Assembly (NCBI RefSeq): GCF_015278125.1 | Contig: NZ_JADILO010000007.1 | Span: 62,001-126,000 of the forward strand | Direction: 5' to 3' | DNA: 64,000 nt | From: Vibrio fluminensis | GTDB lineage: Bacteria > Pseudomonadota > Gammaproteobacteria > Enterobacterales > Vibrionaceae | In this document: piece after piece, positions 62,118 to 64,000 of the stretch | How positions within the stretch are numbered: position 1 is the first letter of the stretch | Layout: each line of letters starts with the position of its first letter | Position numbers and translations under genes: made by a program | The notes under the pieces: model-generated | Told to the model about the DNA's origin: nothing | The model's database searches: none | What the model saw: only the letters and a program-made list of their open reading frames with translations

Positions 62118-62623
62118 AAGCGCAGCACGATACCTGTGTTGAGCGTAGTTGAAAAATTGCTGCTTAAATAAGACTTATCACTATCGATATAGTTAACATC
62201 TAGGCCTGCTCTAAAGCCAAGATTATCATTAACCTCGAGTACCCACGCAGCAGCCATACTGACCCCAGAGCCTTCTCGGTACTCCGTTGGTTTGTTCCAA
62301 AAATAGTAGCGGCTGCCTTCGTATTTCACCCCTCCGATTTCTAACTGAAAACCCAGCATAGGTACTTGCGGTAAATTATATTGCGCGCCAATACGATAGG
62401 TTTTTAAACGGTCTTTATCTGTTAGGATCTCTGCAGAAGTGTGACTGTAGCTTAAGTACAGTGCATCCAATCCAGCAAAATCTGTCGCACCGAGTTGTAG
62501 CCCGCCGCCTGATATCCCAGAGCCAAAGTAAGGTCCAATTTTCATATCGGGTGAAATATGTAACCCTGTGGCTAGCACATTGCTACTCGCAAGTAGACCA
62601 ATCAATAGTGCGACTTTTTTCAT
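62114..62623 (-). CDS. YfaZ-like outer-membrane beta-barrel protein
   Basis: A 169-residue exported protein: signal peptide [20 protein letters not shown], then alternating residues typical of an 8-strand barrel ([45 protein letters not shown]) ending in LRF, the C-terminal Phe that BAM recognises. It resembles YfaZ/outer-membrane insertion proteins of Vibrio; function unknown. The ATG at 62623 has AAAGG upstream. Encoded 67 bp downstream of a LysR gene on the same strand. Confidence 0.75.
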   Translation of the reverse strand: MKKVALLIGLLASSNVLATGLHISPDMKIGPYFGSGISGGGLQLGATDFAGLDALYLSYSHTSAEILTDKDRLKTYRIGAQYNLPQVPMLGFQLEIGGVKYEGSRYYFWNKPTEYREGSGVSMAAAWVLEVNDNLGFRAGLDVNYIDSDKSYLSSNFSTTLNTGIVLRF

Positions 62624-62696
62624 CTTCAAAACCTTTGTTCCGGAACTTTGGTTTAGATGGTATTGATAATGAAAGCGTGGCTCTAATGGTTGTTGG

Positions 62697-63644
62697 TTAT
62701 ATGCGTGATAAGTTCCGCTTATTATCTATTTGTTGTTGAATGACGTGTAAGACCTGTTGATAGAGCCAATTGACCATTGGATCATGACGATACTTGCCGT
62801 GGAAATACGCAAATACTGGGTAGCGAAATGGCTCTCCATTTACATGCGCAAGCATTGCGCGCAGTTGTGGGTAGTGTTGGATAGGGAATAGGTCAGAATG
62901 GGGCATAAAGAGATCGCTGTGAGTGATCACTTCAACCGCCGCCATGGTGAATTCGGTACGAAATTTTACCTTTGCCTCAATACCTTCCCGTTTCATGACT
63001 TCGGCGGCTAGACTAAATTGGTCATTCCATCCAGACGTAATAATGGATGCAATATCAAACCCTTGCATATCTTTTGCGTTGATTATTTCTTTATTTACAG
63101 GGTGTCCTTCGCGCACGATGACATAGGAAGTCAACTCAGTTAGTTCGCGTGGATAAATCTGTTTAGGACACTCAATCTCGTAGTTTACGCCAAACAGCAC
63201 ATCGTCGTTTTGTAGTTCGCTAAAGGTAGTTTTTGTCCAAGCTACTAGCTCAAGAGTACAGTTTGGAGCTTGCTGTTGGAGTCGCTGATAAAGTGTGCCT
63301 GATAAGCAGCTTAAGACGATTGGTGAGACGGCAATTTTTAATGGCTGAGTTAAGCTGGCTGGGTCAAACTCATCGTTTTGATTGAGCGTTGCGGCAAGAC
63401 CATCCAAATGGGGAGCAATGGCATTGGCGAGGTCGATGGCAAAGGGTGTCGGCTCTAGTCCGCCATGTACTTTGACAAATAACTCATCATCAAAGTGGTG
63501 GCGCAGCTTTTGTAGTGCTTGACTGATCGCCGGTTGAGAAACAAATAACCGCTGTGACGCTTTACGCATATTTCGCTCTTGGCTTAATACCCGAAAGGTT
63601 CGCAGTAAGTTTAAATCTAAACTAAAAAATAGATCTTTGTTCAT
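62697..63644 (-). CDS. LysR-family transcriptional regulator
   Basis: A 315-residue LTTR beginning FSLDLNLLRTFRVLSQERN with the helix-turn-helix in residues about 20-60 (ASQRLFVSQPAISQALQKLR, DDELFVKV) and an effector domain after it. The group resembles NodD/NahR-like regulators. It lies between cutC and the barrel gene, all on the minus strand. The ligand and targets are unknown. Confidence 0.9.
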   Translation of the reverse strand: MNKDLFFSLDLNLLRTFRVLSQERNMRKASQRLFVSQPAISQALQKLRHHFDDELFVKVHGGLEPTPFAIDLANAIAPHLDGLAATLNQNDEFDPASLTQPLKIAVSPIVLSCLSGTLYQRLQQQAPNCTLELVAWTKTTFSELQNDDVLFGVNYEIECPKQIYPRELTELTSYVIVREGHPVNKEIINAKDMQGFDIASIITSGWNDQFSLAAEVMKREGIEAKVKFRTEFTMAAVEVITHSDLFMPHSDLFPIQHYPQLRAMLAHVNGEPFRYPVFAYFHGKYRHDPMVNWLYQQVLHVIQQQIDNKRNLSRI

Positions 63645-63722
63645 CGGGAAATCTTGCCTCCTTGCAATGCTTTCATCCTAGCATCACAAGGAGTGGCTGC
63701 GCTATAGCTATGTCGCGAGAGA

Positions 63723-64000
63723 TTAACCCAGAGAAGAGAGTGTTTTTACTACTTGGGCGATAGTTTGCGTTGAAGTGATAGGAACGATGAAATCATCCAG
63801 ATCTTGATTACCCATTTTAGCTTGCTCAGCGATGAGCTCCATGCCACTTGCACGAGTGGTTTTGCCGGATAAATGCAGTTGAGCGACACCTGTCATGGTG
63901 GCGATTTTTTCGGCGTTAGCTGGGGTGACACCTGCACCTGCCATAATCGCGAAGCGACCATTTGCCAACTCAACCATCTGTTTTAGTACCGTGATGCCTT
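63723..64000 (-). CDS. cutC: CutC family protein, C-terminal part (start outside window)
   Basis: The frame is open to the right edge of the window (codons GITVLKQ precede the ATG at 63977), so this is the 3' end of a longer gene. LVKLANGRFAIMAGAGV-type text (VELANGRFAIMAGAGVTPAN) and LHLSGKTTR match the end of CutC, a TIM-barrel protein linked to copper homeostasis in E. coli, though its biochemical role is unsettled. Confidence 0.88.
   Translation of the reverse strand, partial: GITVLKQMVELANGRFAIMAGAGVTPANAEKIATMTGVAQLHLSGKTTRASGMELIAEQAKMGNQDLDDFIVPITSTQTIAQVVKTLSSLG

Overview
The window looks like a stretch of the main chromosome of a Vibrio species. The evidence is the gene order yjjV-nupC-deoCABD-ytjB-serB-(tandem PilZ protein)-radA-second EF-G, the phoBR-pstS / ppx-ppk / pstCAB-phoU phosphate block, strong codon bias in the nucleoside, EF-G, tgt and sec genes, and Vibrio-type intergenic palindromes. 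It is almost entirely ordinary core genome. I see no prophage, insertion sequence, integron, CRISPR array, tRNA or rRNA.

Layout. 1-7100: nucleoside uptake and catabolism (nupC, deoC, deoA, deoB, deoD), with a CRP/CytR-like control region before nupC and a long palindrome-rich region before deoC. 7300-15300: ytjB, serB, a c-di-GMP-type PilZ protein, radA and a second EF-G. 15300-25200: accessory genes, namely LysR regulators, a small DUF1127-like gene, an acyl-CoA ligase, a chromate transporter, an unknown membrane protein, a MATE pump, an AIG2/GGCT-like protein and NnrS. 25200-27600: an MltC-type lytic transglycosylase and dapD. 27800-29750: a two-gene operon (NifU/IscU-like scaffold, then a GGGtGRT protein) behind a fluoride riboswitch. 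29970-31700: a 2-Cys peroxiredoxin divergent from oxyR. 32300-35400: the glyoxylate shunt (aceB, aceA). 35600-38250: a CBS-pair protein and a chemoreceptor. 38500-44420: queA, tgt, yajC, secD, secF. 44500-49200: a DUF1904-like gene, mepA, an orphan small ORF, the tRNA hydroxylation pair trhP-yfhL, and rdgC. 49350-62120: the Pho block with two clear Pho boxes. 62100-64000: an outer-membrane barrel, a LysR regulator and the 3' part of cutC.

The most striking find is on the minus strand at 28.8-29.75 kb. A sigma70-type promoter leads straight into an RNA with all the hallmarks of the crcB-type fluoride aptamer: P1 with its loop-to-3'-tail pseudoknot, a P2 hairpin, a short P3, and the conserved CTGATG...CTAC tail. 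Downstream, an 8-nt perfect complement of the aptamer's 3' end and a possible hairpin over the ribosome-binding site form a plausible expression platform. The genes controlled are not a fluoride exporter but a NifU/IscU-like protein and a GGGtGRT-family protein of unknown function. This suggests a fluoride-responsive module, perhaps involving iron-sulfur or metal handling, whose biochemical role is to my knowledge not established.

Other points of interest: trhP and its ferredoxin partner yfhL are adjacent; PstC and PstA carry very large insertions; a repeated GTRAAATTTYAC-like palindrome lies between oxyR and aceB; and the region before deoC contains several near-perfect palindromes. All calls come from reading the sequence; no database search was possible.
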